This document shows, piece by piece, positions 8,908 to 16,385 of a stretch of 64,000 bases of DNA. The stretch is from positions 1-64,000 of the forward strand of contig NZNV01000001.1 of the NCBI GenBank assembly GCA_002695025.1, in the 5' to 3' direction. The translations under genes were made by a program, and so were the position numbers. Each line of letters starts with the position of its first letter. Positions within the stretch are counted from its first letter, which is position 1. The notes under the pieces are model-generated. The model ran no database searches. It saw only the letters and a list, made by a program, of their open reading frames with translations, and was not told the origin of the DNA. This DNA is from Owenweeksia sp. GTDB lineage: Bacteria; Bacteroidota; Bacteroidia; Flavobacteriales; Schleiferiaceae.

Positions 8908-8940
8908 AGATCCGCCAGGCTGGCCTGCGCGGATCTTTTT
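8908..8940 (+). terminator. intrinsic terminator of tRNA-Pro
   Basis: AGATCCGC (8908-8915) pairs with GCGGATCT (8929-8936), and an inner CAGGC/GCCTG stem extends the hairpin. It is followed by TTTT. This is a canonical Rho-independent terminator. Confidence 0.85.
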
Positions 8941-9116
8941 ATGCTTATCCGGTAAGCCGGATACACGGAAATTCTTCTTTTGACTCCTTATCCTTTTCCC
9001 TTGCGGAGAGATGCTTTGCCAGAGCAGGGATTATCCCTGGCTGCACGGGGTTGTGATAATGGAAGGCTAAGCTTTGCCGGGGCTATGGCTGAACCAGCCT
9101 TTACCCATGGCGTACC

Positions 9117-9160
9117 CTCGTGTCAAGCTCGTATCAATCTCGTGCCAAGCTCGTTTTAAG
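9117..9160. repeat. four tandem 11-bp repeats, CTCGTnnCAAG type
   Basis: Four consecutive 11-base units (starting at 9117, 9128, 9139 and 9150) read CTCGTGTCAAG, CTCGTATCAAT, CTCGTGCCAAG and CTCGTTTTAAG. They lie 57 bases before the start of the unknown gene at 9218. One unit per helical turn suggests a multimeric binding site, but the function is unknown. Confidence 0.75.
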
Positions 9161-9217
9161 GTGGTATTAAGGGGAGGGAGATTATAAGAAGAGGGGCCGG
9201 GAAGCCGTTATTTTTCT

Positions 9218-9949
9218 ATGAAACGGAAAACCAAAAGGAGTGCCTCTCCCGAGTTAAACGGTAAATCAGAGAAAATGGTATACTACCACCTGAACGGCCG
9301 TTACGTGGGCCGCAGAATAGGGAAGGTGGCGCCTGAGGATTACCGGGAAGGGGCCAATTTTGAGGGGTTGCGCAAGCAACAAAGTGAATTTGGCATGGCC
9401 AGCCGGTACAGCAAGGTGCTGCGGCAGGCTTTGGGTGAGCACCAAAGGTTATTTCAGGGGCCGGAATGCAGCGGGCGCCTGACGGGGGTGTTGCGGGAAT
9501 GCCTGAAGAGGGGGGAAGGGGCCACGGGCCAAAGGGTATTTTCCAAACAATGCCTGAAGGGGCTGGAGGGTTTTGCGTTTGACCAGCGCTATGCGCTGGG
9601 CCGGCACTTCAGTGTAGTACGGGCACCGGCCGTGAAACGTCAGGGGGAAGGTTTGCAACTGTATTTTAAGGCGGAGGATACGATCTTCGGGATACGGCCC
9701 CCACGGGCTACTCATCTTATATGGAGGCTGCTGCTGTTGAGCCCGGTGGAATACCAGGATGGTTACGGGGTGAAATACCCGGAATGGCACGGCCAGGGGC
9801 TTTTATTTAAATACGCTGCGGAGGGTTTACGCGAAGCGTGGACGGAGGAGATAGCATTACCGGATTTGCCGGAGGATGTTGTACTGCTGTGGGTGATCGG
9901 GCACCAAAGTGCGGGGAGGGCCAAGGGATGGATGATCCACGTTTCCTAA
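9218..9949 (+). CDS. Unknown protein, Bacteroidota-type family
   Basis: The 243-residue basic protein has no signal peptide or membrane segment. I do not recognise a characterised domain. The N-terminal layout (basic start, KMVYYHLNGRYVGRR, then a gap, then NFEGLRKQQSEFGMASRYSKVLRQAL, with GFAF about 50 residues later) resembles, from memory, a family of uncharacterised flavobacterial proteins that begin 'GTIGG..FYKS.DG..VR' and continue with 'R.N..EFG.A.KAGKLLR'. The C-terminal half is predicted to be beta-rich. The coding sequence is purine-rich and contrasts with the AT-rich island that follows. An 11-bp repeat array precedes it and REP-like hairpins follow it, suggesting a mobile or rapidly evolving locus. 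The ATG at 9218 is supported by the basic N-terminus typical of such starts. HUH and other transposase motifs are absent. Confidence 0.55.
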   Translation: MKRKTKRSASPELNGKSEKMVYYHLNGRYVGRRIGKVAPEDYREGANFEGLRKQQSEFGMASRYSKVLRQALGEHQRLFQGPECSGRLTGVLRECLKRGEGATGQRVFSKQCLKGLEGFAFDQRYALGRHFSVVRAPAVKRQGEGLQLYFKAEDTIFGIRPPRATHLIWRLLLLSPVEYQDGYGVKYPEWHGQGLLFKYAAEGLREAWTEEIALPDLPEDVVLLWVIGHQSAGRAKGWMIHVS

Positions 9950-9999
9950 AGTTTGGGTAAGCGCCTGCAGGTGGGGCAAGGGTGGGTAAGTTTTCTACC

Positions 10000-10057
10000 G
10001 GGAGCCGGTGCTTCGATACAGCACGCTAAGGCGTGCCACTCAGCACGACCGGTTCCC
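10000..10057. repeat. REP-like structured element, copy 1
   Basis: GGGAGCCGGTGCT (10000-10012) pairs with the stretch AGCAC-G-ACCGGTTCCC (10042-10057), leaving one bulged base and one G-T pair. Inside it a second hairpin is formed by GCACGC (10021-10026) and GCGTGC (10031-10036). The nested, Y-shaped folding is typical of REP/BIME elements. Confidence 0.55.
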
Positions 10058-10131
10058 TAAAGCTTCGGTGAACGAGGACTGAGACCTTGTGGATTGCCAT
10101 TAGAGACAGGTTGGTCTATATTTTTAGTTAC

Positions 10132-10157
10132 GTTCTTTTCTCTTGACAGAAAAGAAC
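10132..10157. repeat. perfect 10-bp hairpin with CTTGAC loop
   Basis: GTTCTTTTCT (10132-10141), loop CTTGAC, AGAAAAGAAC (10148-10157). It lies in non-coding DNA with no gene ending just upstream, so it is more likely an interspersed repeat than a terminator. Confidence 0.5.
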
Positions 10158-10408
10158 CAAAAGGTCAAGCCTGCCTTCCCTGTCCTTAAAAACTACGCCC
10201 GTTATTCCATTCGAAGTCCAAGCCGTGCGCTTTGCTTACTTGGGGACTTCTCCTGTGGACTAGCGGGCTTGTTTTATTAATTTATTAGTGGTATTGGTGA
10301 GCTGAGGGCTGTGCCCTTCGGTTTGAACGGACATGGAAGGAGGGCGGGGCTCTTGGCTATGCCAAGAAAGGTTTGCTTTGATACGATCCCGTGCCGAGTT
10401 CTAGGGAG

Positions 10409-10469
10409 GGACGGGGCACTACGCTATCGCTGAAGCTAAAGCGTAAGCGATCAGCATGACCGGGTCCCT
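10409..10469. repeat. REP-like structured element, degenerate copy 2
   Basis: The 19 bases TCAGCATGACCGGGTCCCT (10451-10469) match the right arm of copy 1 (10040-10058) at 17 of 19 positions. Upstream, TACGCTATCGCT faces AGCGTAAGCGAT, giving alternative internal stems similar in layout to copy 1. Confidence 0.45.
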
Positions 10470-10521
10470 TATGCTCCAGTGCGGATGATGGCAGGAAAAG
10501 GGGGTGGAGGGGCTAACCTCA

Positions 10522-10860
10522 CTAAAGCTGTCCTCTGTGTTGTTCCGCTTCTCTAACCTTTTGCTCCACTTGCAGACAGGCGGCCAGATGGTTGTAGCAA
10601 TCTTCGGCAACGGGCAAAAGATTGTCGCCTCTATCCTCCACCTGATAGTTGTAGGAATGCTCCATGTAGCTATCGTAAATAGTAAACCACTGATCGGACT
10701 TTTCACCTTCGATGCCCATGAGTTGCGCGACTATCTCCACAAGATTTATAAAGTACATACCGGCTGTATCGAGATGGATGCTTTCCAGAGCGGAAATGAG
10801 CTGGTTATGCTTTAGATAGGCCTGGATGAGCCGAATGGTGAGGTCTTTGTTTGCTTTCAT
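10522..10860 (-). CDS. Hypothetical protein
   Basis: The 112-residue acidic helical protein begins MKANKDLTIRLIQAYLKHNQLISALESI and shows no signal peptide, membrane segment or catalytic motif. I do not recognise the family. The helical, Leu-rich N-terminus followed by a Tyr/Glu-rich middle suggests a small soluble binding protein. It is transcribed away from the defence cassette, and the 166-base AT-rich divergent region between them (10861-11026) would hold both promoters. Its position at the edge of the AT-rich island leaves open whether it belongs to the island or to the host backbone. Confidence 0.55.
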   Translation of the reverse strand: MKANKDLTIRLIQAYLKHNQLISALESIHLDTAGMYFINLVEIVAQLMGIEGEKSDQWFTIYDSYMEHSYNYQVEDRGDNLLPVAEDCYNHLAACLQVEQKVREAEQHRGQL

Positions 10861-11026
10861 AATTTTTCAACTGTTTTTATAAAAGTTTAACCGATATATA
10901 TGTTAATTTTATTTGGATAATTCAAAATTAAACATACGATAAAATTTTAATTTGTCAAAATGAAGTTTGAAATAATCAAAGTAAAACCGAGACTTATAGC
11001 GGGAACAGCGATATATTGCCGATTAA

Positions 11027-11236
11027 ATGACAGAAGAGCGAATCAATCGAATCAAGGAAATCCTGGTCATTCAGGGAAAAACTCAAAAGTGGTTAGCGGA
11101 AAGAATGAGTAAAACGCCAACCACCATTGCTGCTATGTGCAACAACAAATCGCAGCCGCACCTGAAGGACTTGAAGCGAATAGCAGCTATTCTTGATGTG
11201 GATATCAGAGAGTTACTTGTTCCCACAAAGGAGTGA
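11027..11236 (+). CDS. XRE-family regulator (C-protein-like) of the defence cassette
   Basis: The 69-residue protein is a single helix-turn-helix domain: RINRIKEILVIQGKTQKWLAE forms helices 1-2 and the recognition region is SKTPTTIAAMCNNKSQPHL, with the usual LKRIAAILDVDIRELL tail. Size and position match controller (C) proteins that time expression of restriction-modification genes. Small regulators of this kind are common in front of PstI/BsuBI-like systems in Bacteroidota. Its TGA stop overlaps the ATG of the methyltransferase gene by one base (TGATG), so the two are translationally coupled. The upstream region is strongly AT-rich. I infer that it represses or balances the operon; no operator could be pinned down. 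Confidence 0.8.
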   Translation: MTEERINRIKEILVIQGKTQKWLAERMSKTPTTIAAMCNNKSQPHLKDLKRIAAILDVDIRELLVPTKE

Positions 11237-12855
11237 TGATTACTTCAATTGATACAGAGAAGTTTGAAAAGAATAGAATGATGAGGACCGTGGAAGCAGA
11301 AATAATTACAATGCCTAGAGAGACACCAATTGTGTTATCTGAGGGGGTTGCTAATAGCTACTCTGAGACCATCGATAAGCAACATAAAAAGGAACGAGGT
11401 CAATTCTTCACCCCAATGAAATGGGCTTCGTTTATGGCTTCCTTTGCCTGTGTAAATACGGAATTAAAGAGACTGAAAATTCTTGATCCGGGATGCGGTA
11501 CCCTCATACTTACCTGTGCTCTTTTAGAACGAATAGTAAAGGTAAATCCAAATATAAGTCTAATCGAAGTTGATGCCTATGACACTGACGCTTCTTTAGA
11601 GGAGCTCAACGCAGAAATTATTAATTCTGTAACAAGATGGGGAGATGAATTAGGAGTTAAGATTAGAATTAACTTCATGACAGCAGACTTCATTCTGGCC
11701 AATCGCGAGATGCCTCAAGAAGGGAAATTTGGTAATTATGACTATGTCATTTCTAATCCTCCATATTTCAAAATTGGAAAGCAAGATCCACGACTAAGCG
11801 TTTTCAAAGGCAAACTTCAAGGTCAGCAAAACATCTACGGGCTTTTTTTATTAGTTTCATCATATCTGCTCAAGCAAGGAGGCCAATTGATCTATTTAAT
11901 ACCAAGAAGTTTCACTTCTGGACTTTATTTTCAAAGTTTTCGGGAACATTTTTTATCGATTGCCACATTAGAGTATATTCACATCTTTGGTTCAAGAGCC
12001 GAAGGCTTTAAAAAGGATGATGTTCTTCAGGAAAATATAATTCTTACCGCATCCAGGAATCCATCCAATACTTCTAACCTTGTTAGTATTTCTTACTCAA
12101 AAGGAATAGCTGATATCGAGAATGATTTGATACGTCAGTATCATAAAAGTACTATCATTCAAGATCATGGGAAGTTTAAGATTATCCATTTACCGATAAA
12201 TGATCAGGAAGAATTTGCTATTAATGTCTTTGGTAGATGGAAAAATACACTTGAATGTTATGGAATGAAGGTATCTACAGGGCCGGTAGTTCCATTTCGT
12301 TCTAAGGAGTTTCTCAGGTTTGAAAAGCGTTCAAAGCACAAGTTTGCACCACTGGTTTGGATGCATAACTGCTTAAAGATGAGATTAGACTTGTCCATCA
12401 CTAAAAGTGATAAGCAACGCTGGGTTTTGGACAATAATAGGTCAAACTCAAAGACACTGGCAAATAAAAACTATGTGCTTTTGAGGCGGTTCAGTTCTAA
12501 AGATGATGAGTATAAATTGGTGGCAACTCCAGTTTTTGCAGATAAATTAAAGTACCCACGTATTGGTATAGAAAACCACCTAAACTACTTACATAGACCA
12601 GATGGGGAGTTAGGCGCAATCGAGGCATTGGGACTCGCAGTTTTATACAACAGCAGTCTATTTGAGGCATACTTCAGATCATTTAGCGGTAATACTCAAA
12701 TAAGTGCCACTGAATTAAATAAAACCCCAATGCCACCTCTCGAATCGATTGTTGAAATAGGCAGAGAATATGAACGTTTGTCTTTGGAAGGTATTGAAGG
12801 AATAGATGATATTGTCGGGAGAGTTTTAGGACTTGAGGAAATTAGAGCAATATAG
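11236..12855 (+). CDS. Adenine-specific DNA methyltransferase, PstI/BsuBI-like
   Basis: The 539-residue N6-adenine methyltransferase (numbering here is one residue higher, from the alternative GTG at 11233) has a region GQFFTP near residue 58, SAM-binding motif I DPGCG (about 85-89) and catalytic motif IV NPPYFK (about 175-180). The stretch NPPYFKIGKQDPRL is what I recall for the M.PstI/M.BsuBI group, which methylates CTGCAG; the C-terminal half would be the target recognition domain. The ATG at 11236 overlaps the regulator stop. The next gene starts at the base immediately after this stop (TAG-ATG), so expression is tightly coupled. Its expected role is to mark self DNA. Base composition is clearly more AT-rich than the neighbouring host genes, indicating transfer. 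Confidence 0.85.
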   Translation: MITSIDTEKFEKNRMMRTVEAEIITMPRETPIVLSEGVANSYSETIDKQHKKERGQFFTPMKWASFMASFACVNTELKRLKILDPGCGTLILTCALLERIVKVNPNISLIEVDAYDTDASLEELNAEIINSVTRWGDELGVKIRINFMTADFILANREMPQEGKFGNYDYVISNPPYFKIGKQDPRLSVFKGKLQGQQNIYGLFLLVSSYLLKQGGQLIYLIPRSFTSGLYFQSFREHFLSIATLEYIHIFGSRAEGFKKDDVLQENIILTASRNPSNTSNLVSISYSKGIADIENDLIRQYHKSTIIQDHGKFKIIHLPINDQEEFAINVFGRWKNTLECYGMKVSTGPVVPFRSKEFLRFEKRSKHKFAPLVWMHNCLKMRLDLSITKSDKQRWVLDNNRSNSKTLANKNYVLLRRFSSKDDEYKLVATPVFADKLKYPRIGIENHLNYLHRPDGELGAIEALGLAVLYNSSLFEAYFRSFSGNTQISATELNKTPMPPLESIVEIGREYERLSLEGIEGIDDIVGRVLGLEEIRAI

Positions 12856-14466
12856 ATGAACAAGATAGAACAAGCACAACAGATTCTTTATGACCTTGGC
12901 TTGCCTGAGGCACAGCAGAATAAAATTGCAGCACTATCCTTTTTAGCATTATGTGGGATCAAGCAGAATTCCTCATGGAAAGATGCGAAAAGACAGAGTC
13001 TAACTTTGTCGAAGGGGATCATGGAATTTGCAAATCACAATTATGGTCAAGAATATAAGCCAAACACGAGGGAGTCTTTTAGAAAAGGTGCGCTCAATCC
13101 ATTCATTGATCAGCAAATAATTGACCTTAATCCAGATGACCCTTCTTTACCACCTCAAAGCTCAAAGACTCATTATGCTATTAAGCCATTGACATTAGAG
13201 ACAGTCAGAACCTATGAATCTGAAAAATGGCCAGAAATGATTGATCGGTTCAAGAGGTTGCAATTTGTTGAAAATCTTGAAGAAACTGCGCTAATAACCC
13301 AGATCAACATACTTAACTATAAGTCCATCGAGAGCATGGATCTTGAGCTTGGTCGGTTCAATGTTTTGATTGGAGCCAATGGTTCTGGCAAGTCAAATAT
13401 TCTTGAAGCCATTGCCATGTTTGGCGCTTCCAAAGGAAATGACCTTGATGTAGATGGATTGATGAGCAGAGGCGTTAGAGTAGCAAAACCTACTTTGACA
13501 TTGAGTTCTTTTCTTGGGAAGCAACTGAAAAAGGAAATTCAAATCAATGCACAGTTCTCGGATGAAGGAACGTTTCATACTGTTCTGTCGACTTTTCAAA
13601 GTTCGGACTTGAACGACCTTTATGCGAAATGGATCGATAAAGAGCAAGAAGAGCAAATCCCAGATGTGATCATGGATTATTTCCGTGAGATCACAAGTGG
13701 AAAAAAGCTTGTGCCTGATAAAATACTTGAAGAGATCAATTCATTGATAGGCCAAAGGGGAGTGAATGTATCGAACAAATACACAAAAATCCTATCCGAC
13801 TTTTTAATTTTTAACCTTTCAACACAAACCTTACGAGGATTAGATGCGACAAGTAGAAAAGTTCCATTAGGAATTCATGGAGAAGGCTTAGATGTACTAA
13901 TAAGCAATTTCAATAGCTATGAGACATCCAAGTTATTGACCTGTAAACTATTTTTTAATTGGCTTGATAAAATCGCTTTTGATAGGCAGGATGAATTGAA
14001 GTTGTCTGGATATAAACTCGGAAAAAGTTCATCTACGCTTTACTTTCATGATAGGTTTATGCAACGAAGCAATAACCTATTCTCGGCTGAAAATGCGAAT
14101 GAGGGCATATTGCATGTAATCTTTTACCTCGCACTCTTCATAAGCAATAAAACACCAGATTTCTTTGCTATTGACAATATTGAGACCGCTCTCAACCCTA
14201 AGCTATGTCGATCACTAATTAAGGAATTGACACACTTGTCAAAGGAAAGAGGAAAGCAGGCCATTGTTACAACGCATAATCCAGCCATATTAGACGGTCT
14301 CAACCTTCATGATGATTCACAGCGTTTGTTTGAGGTTTACAGGACAGATGAGGGCGCGACTAGAGTTAGGCGGATCAAGTTTAAAAAGGGGAGTTCGGAC
14401 AAAAAACTGAAACTTTCCGAAATGTGGATGGAAGGGCTACTAGGTGCTGTTCCAAATAGTTTTTAG
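12856..14466 (+). CDS. PstI/BsuBI recognition domain fused to an AAA (SMC/OLD-like) ATPase
   Basis: This 536-residue protein is a fusion. Residues 1-130 match what I know of the N-terminal domain of R.BsuBI/R.PstI: QAQQILYDLGLPEAQQN, LALCGIK, then KPNTRESFRKGAL and NPDDPSLPPQSSKTHY. That domain is a winged-helix-like DNA-binding module. The usual catalytic C-terminal domain is absent. Instead residues 145-500 form an AAA_15/AAA_21-type ATPase: Walker A GANGSGKS (173-180), a signature-like ANEGILHV, Walker B FFAIDNIE (436-443) and the H-switch TTHNP (472-476). This ATPase class works with TOPRIM nucleases in OLD, Gabija and PARIS-type defence. It probably senses unmethylated sites and drives the downstream TOPRIM protein. 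I do not know of a described system with this arrangement. Confidence 0.8.
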   Translation: MNKIEQAQQILYDLGLPEAQQNKIAALSFLALCGIKQNSSWKDAKRQSLTLSKGIMEFANHNYGQEYKPNTRESFRKGALNPFIDQQIIDLNPDDPSLPPQSSKTHYAIKPLTLETVRTYESEKWPEMIDRFKRLQFVENLEETALITQINILNYKSIESMDLELGRFNVLIGANGSGKSNILEAIAMFGASKGNDLDVDGLMSRGVRVAKPTLTLSSFLGKQLKKEIQINAQFSDEGTFHTVLSTFQSSDLNDLYAKWIDKEQEEQIPDVIMDYFREITSGKKLVPDKILEEINSLIGQRGVNVSNKYTKILSDFLIFNLSTQTLRGLDATSRKVPLGIHGEGLDVLISNFNSYETSKLLTCKLFFNWLDKIAFDRQDELKLSGYKLGKSSSTLYFHDRFMQRSNNLFSAENANEGILHVIFYLALFISNKTPDFFAIDNIETALNPKLCRSLIKELTHLSKERGKQAIVTTHNPAILDGLNLHDDSQRLFEVYRTDEGATRVRRIKFKKGSSDKKLKLSEMWMEGLLGAVPNSF

Positions 14467-14468
14467 AA

Positions 14469-15113
14469 ATGAAGGTTGGCGTTATTTGCGAAGGGCATAC
14501 CGATAGAGCGGTTATTGCAAAGATTTTGAAAGGGCTTAAGGGAATTGATTCTTCTCAAATTGTGCCTTTGAGGCCAGATTATAGCAAGGATGAAACAGAC
14601 CTTGCTGTAAATCCAATAGATTCCTTTGGTAGTTGGACAAATGTTAGAGAGGAATGCCGAAATCGTGAGAAAATCACTCGTTTTTTGAGTATTGAAGATC
14701 AGGGTATGATCATTATTCAGCTTGATTCTGCCGAATCTCACGATTTCGGAATTACAAAACCAGCTAAGGACAAGAACTATTCTACCGTTTTACGTGAAAG
14801 AATTATTGAGAAAATCAATGAGTGGCTTGATAATGAATTCCTTGAGGAAACAATTTATGCTGTAGCAATAGAAGAAACTGAAGCTTGGGTCTTAACAATC
14901 TATGAAAAGAGAAACTCAACGGCTAGTGCAGATCCTAAAGCTCGGCTGAAAAGAGTATTGGGTAAGAAGGGAGTAAAATACACTCACAATTTGGAAGGGT
15001 TTTCAGATATATCAGACAAGTTCTCTAAGCGAAAAAACTTTGTAAAGGAGAAGTATCTCACCTTTAACCAAAGTCTAGCCGATTTTTGCCAGGAGGTTGA
15101 AGATAAGCTATGA
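14469..15113 (+). CDS. TOPRIM-like nuclease (DUF4276/OLD-type), effector of the cassette
   Basis: The 214-residue protein starts VGVICEGHTDRAVIAKIL, the glutamate-bearing first strand of a TOPRIM fold. A second strand GMIIIQLDSAE (about 79-90) supplies the acidic metal ligands, and EETEAW (about 135-140) matches the acidic-aromatic motif of DUF4276-like proteins. Such small TOPRIM proteins are encoded directly after AAA ATPases in anti-phage modules and supply the nuclease. The gene begins two bases after the ATPase stop, so it belongs to the same operon. It is AT-rich like its neighbours. The exact family (DUF4276 or another OLD-type TOPRIM) is uncertain, and activity is inferred from the retained acidic residues. 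Confidence 0.7.
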   Translation: MKVGVICEGHTDRAVIAKILKGLKGIDSSQIVPLRPDYSKDETDLAVNPIDSFGSWTNVREECRNREKITRFLSIEDQGMIIIQLDSAESHDFGITKPAKDKNYSTVLRERIIEKINEWLDNEFLEETIYAVAIEETEAWVLTIYEKRNSTASADPKARLKRVLGKKGVKYTHNLEGFSDISDKFSKRKNFVKEKYLTFNQSLADFCQEVEDKL

Positions 15114-15386
15114 TCAATGCTTCTGTAAGTTCGCAACCCTTCCTTATCCCGCTCTTCTTTGCCCACCTGTCCCGAACATCGGAATTTCTAAAAAAGAGCC
15201 TGCTGCTGATACCGGAAAATCCAAGGACTCAAAGGCGTGCTTTAAGGTGAACCCTGGCACAATCCAAACGTACATATTTAAAAGTATTATCCTTCTTAAT
15301 TCCAGTTGCTTAGCTTATTTTACGCCCCGTGCTAAAAATTCCGCTTAACGCTCCTTCAGGGCAAGTGATCCCACTCTAAATAGGTC

Positions 15387-15394
15387 TACCTTTG
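15387..15394 (+). promoter_or_regulatory. -7 box of the isoaspartyl peptidase gene
   Basis: TACCTTTG matches TAnnTTTG and ends three bases before the ATG at 15398, implying an almost leaderless message. No TTTG was found at the expected distance upstream, so the promoter is only partly supported. Confidence 0.45.
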
Positions 15395-15397
15395 CTT

Positions 15398-16378
15398 ATG
15401 ACTACAAGGGAAAAAAATGGGCCTGGCTACTGCCTGGTAATCCACGGAGGGGTAGGTACCATACTCCAAGAGAACATGAGTGCCGAAAAGGAAAAGGCTT
15501 ACGAGCTAAGCCTTGAAGCCGCCTTAAAAGCCGGGGAAGAAATCCTTGAAAGGAAGGGCTCCGCTTTGCAGGCCGTGGAAGCGGCTCTGAGAGTGATGGA
15601 AGATTCTCCACTTTTTAATGCCGGGAAAGGGTCGGTTTTTACACACGATGGCACCATAGAAATGGATGCCTCCATAATGGATGGGCGGACCGGGGCGGCA
15701 GGTGCAGTGGCAGCGGTAAGCGGTATCAAAAATCCCATTTCCTTAGCTTTAAAAGTATTGCAACACTCCGATCATGTCATGTTAATGGGAAAAGGAGCGG
15801 AGCAGTTTGCGCGTATGCACGGCTGCGTTTTTGAGACGGAGGCTTATTTTCATACGGATGCACGGTACGAGCAGCTACAGATGGCCCAACAGCAGGATAA
15901 AGTAGTGCTGGACCATAGTGGTGCCAATACGGTAATGGCCGGTAATGTGGAGAATGGAGGCCGAAAGCTGGGTACTATTGGGGCGGTGGCCCGGGATGCG
16001 GCCGGTAACCTTGCCGCAGCTACCTCTACCGGAGGGATGACCAATAAACGCTTTGGACGAATAGGGGATACACCCCTAATTGGTGCCGGTACTTATGCCA
16101 GTAACCAGAACTGTGCGGTATCGTGCACCGGGCACGGTGAGTATTTTATTAAGAACGTAGTGGCCTATGATGTGGCGGCTTTGATGGCATACAAAGGATG
16201 GTCCTTACAAAAAGCTGCGGATTACGTGATCAATAAAAAACTGAAGGCGCAGCAGGCCGAAGGCGGATTGATTGCGATAGACCGATGGGGGAACTACATT
16301 TTCACGTTTAATACTGAAGGTATGTACCGGGGGGTGGTTGAGCAAGGTAAAGCTATAGAAACCCGGATCTACCAATAG
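15398..16378 (+). CDS. iaaA: Isoaspartyl peptidase / plant-type L-asparaginase
   Basis: The 326-residue Ntn-hydrolase opens with LVIHGGVGTI. It has the autocleavage site G|TIGAVARD with the catalytic threonine at about residue 193, followed by AATSTGGMTNKRFGRIGDTP and GAGTYA, the full active-site signature of the EcAIII/IaaA family. The proenzyme cleaves itself into alpha and beta chains and hydrolyses beta-aspartyl dipeptides. It lacks a signal peptide and is cytosolic. The ATG at 15398 is preferred over the TTG two codons earlier because it sits just after a -7 box. It converges on cyanophycinase (7-base gap) beside cyanophycin synthetase, so its expected substrate is the beta-Asp-Arg dipeptide released from cyanophycin. 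Confidence 0.9.
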   Translation: MTTREKNGPGYCLVIHGGVGTILQENMSAEKEKAYELSLEAALKAGEEILERKGSALQAVEAALRVMEDSPLFNAGKGSVFTHDGTIEMDASIMDGRTGAAGAVAAVSGIKNPISLALKVLQHSDHVMLMGKGAEQFARMHGCVFETEAYFHTDARYEQLQMAQQQDKVVLDHSGANTVMAGNVENGGRKLGTIGAVARDAAGNLAAATSTGGMTNKRFGRIGDTPLIGAGTYASNQNCAVSCTGHGEYFIKNVVAYDVAALMAYKGWSLQKAADYVINKKLKAQQAEGGLIAIDRWGNYIFTFNTEGMYRGVVEQGKAIETRIYQ

Positions 16379-16385
16379 TTTGGTT

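Larger units (their letters stand above)
9950..10521. other. Gene-free stretch with interspersed repeats
   Basis: These 572 bases hold no convincing coding frame. They contain two related structured elements (10000-10057 and about 10409-10469) and a separate perfect hairpin (10132-10157). The rest shows no recognisable signal. Confidence 0.6.

Noticed and set aside
8784-8966. 60-residue minus-strand reading frame across tRNA-Pro
   Set aside because: It covers the tRNA antisense; '[10 protein letters not shown]'-like peptides are a well-known artefact of tRNA genes.
9218-9949. REP-associated (RAYT) transposase
   Set aside because: No HUH motif or catalytic tyrosine pattern could be found despite adjacent REP-like hairpins.
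10419-10706. 95-residue minus-strand open frame
   Set aside because: Overlaps the hypothetical gene at 10522 and REP-like DNA; the alternative frame has better protein composition.
10960-11026. Short leader peptide beginning MKFEIIKVK before the regulator
   Set aside because: The frame runs on into the regulator gene out of phase and has no supporting features; position is probably chance.
11027-15113. Ordinary type II PstI-type restriction-modification system
   Set aside because: The endonuclease catalytic domain is absent; an ATPase follows the recognition domain instead.
15097-15348. 83-residue open frame after the TOPRIM gene
   Set aside because: Overlaps the TOPRIM gene's end, has no start context and no recognisable composition of a protein.
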